A stretch of 5,733 nt of DNA from DATDRS01 sp035291605 (GTDB taxonomy: Bacteria > Chloroflexota > Anaerolineae > Anaerolineales > UBA6663): NCBI GenBank assembly GCA_035291605.1, contig DATDRS010000136.1:1-5733 (forward strand), read 5' to 3'. The stretch's first letter is position 1, and each line of letters opens with the position of its first letter. The translations under genes and the position numbers were made by a program. The notes under the pieces are model-generated. The model was not told where the DNA came from, did no database searches, and saw only the letters and a list, made by a program, of their open reading frames with translations. This document shows positions 5,301 to 5,733 of this stretch, piece by piece.

Positions 5301-5733
5301 TCACCCCTTCAAAATCTCCAGCCTCGCCACGCTCACCGCCAGCCGTTTGATCCCCACGTCGTCAAAGGCCACGATCACTTCTTCCTCCCCGCTGGCCATC
5401 TTCGACTCGATGACGATCCCCTCGCCGAACTGCGCGTGCCGCACCCGCTGGCCGGATTTGTGCCTGGCCGGAGTCTGGTTTGTCGGTCGGGCCGGCGCCT
5501 CCCACGCGGTCGCCTTCTGGTACATCCTCTCGGCGTTGGACTGCTTCCGCGACATGTTCCCGGCGATCAAGCCCTCAGGAATGTCCTCCAGGAAGCGCGA
5601 AGGCTCCGAGAGCGCCGAATCGCCGTAGAGCGAGCGGCGGAACGCGCGCAGCAGATACAGCCGGTCTTTGGCGCGCGTCATGCCGACGTACATCAGCCGC
5701 CGCTCCTCGTGCATCGCCTCCGGGTCGTCGAAC
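5301..5733 (-). CDS. UvrD/PcrA-type superfamily 1 DNA helicase, C-terminal part only
   Basis: The last 143 codons of a helicase whose start lies beyond the right edge; the frame is open through base 5733. Visible near the cut is FDDPEAMHEERRLMYVGMTRAKDRLYLL, in which YVGMTRAKDRLYL is SF1A helicase motif VI with the arginine that senses ATP. This is followed by YGDSALSEPSRFLEDIPEGLI, typical of the end of the 2B/2A region, and a variable polar linker. The final module (about 50 residues, from GQRVRHAQFGEGIVIESK to GIKRLAVSVARLEIL) matches the Tudor-like C-terminal domain of PcrA/UvrD, which binds RNA polymerase in characterised members. These 3'-to-5' helicases act in nucleotide-excision and mismatch repair and in removal of proteins from DNA. 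PcrA and UvrD cannot be separated from the tail alone, so no symbol is given. It is unrelated in role to its glycan neighbours. The internal ATG at 5714 is not a start. Confidence 0.93.
   Translation of the reverse strand, partial: FDDPEAMHEERRLMYVGMTRAKDRLYLLRAFRRSLYGDSALSEPSRFLEDIPEGLIAGNMSRKQSNAERMYQKATAWEAPARPTNQTPARHKSGQRVRHAQFGEGIVIESKMASGEEEVIVAFDDVGIKRLAVSVARLEILKG

Overview
The window is GC-rich bacterial chromosomal DNA, and all five protein genes I can support lie on the minus strand. Reading in the direction of transcription, right to left, they are: the C-terminal end of a UvrD/PcrA-type DNA helicase (cut by the right edge); a UDP-glucose 4-epimerase (galE); a small J-domain protein with two C-terminal membrane segments; a GT-B fold family 4 glycosyltransferase; and a large multi-spanning GT-C type glycosyltransferase of the DUF2723 (TMEM260/protein O-mannosyltransferase-like) family, which runs off the left edge without a stop. 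The last gene is open from its ATG at 2320 to base 1 (773 complete codons). It occupies a stretch where shorter reading frames in other phases are only shadows.

Layout: 5301-5733 helicase tail; 5200-5300 gap containing a Gly/Trp/Phe-type simple repeat that abuts the galE start; 4225-5199 galE; 3996-4224 a 229-bp gap filled with inverted repeats; 3468-3995 J-domain membrane protein; 2317-3468 GT4 enzyme; 1-2320 GT-C enzyme. The last three genes overlap each other by 1 nt (TGATG) and 4 nt (ATGA). They almost certainly form one translationally coupled operon. galE is separated from them by the inverted-repeat gap and may be a separate unit.

Functionally, four of the five genes fit a cell-surface glycan theme. 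GalE supplies UDP-galactose (or interconverts UDP-sugars), the GT4 enzyme would build a glycan in the cytoplasm from nucleotide sugars, and the GT-C enzyme would transfer a sugar from a lipid carrier on the outer face of the membrane. The membrane-anchored J-domain protein is the odd partner and could recruit DnaK to the membrane at the site of synthesis. That last role is inference.

Organism: I suspect a Chloroflexota member, possibly Anaerolineae-like. The reasons are the high GC, the DUF2723-type protein with C-terminal beta-sandwich modules of a style I associate with that phylum, and many short periodic dispersed repeats (CACAAAG, AACGGATTG, GGGTGATTGGGT, GGGGGAGCGA and CTTGGGATTTGGG types) of a kind familiar from such environmental genomes. 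This is recollection, not a search result.

The most notable feature is that at least six of these repeat types sit in frame inside the single DUF2723 gene, mostly where loops or linkers are predicted. Related repeats also occupy the intergenic gaps. I see no CRISPR array, tRNA, rRNA, integrase, transposase or recognisable defence system, and nothing on the plus strand that looks like a real gene.
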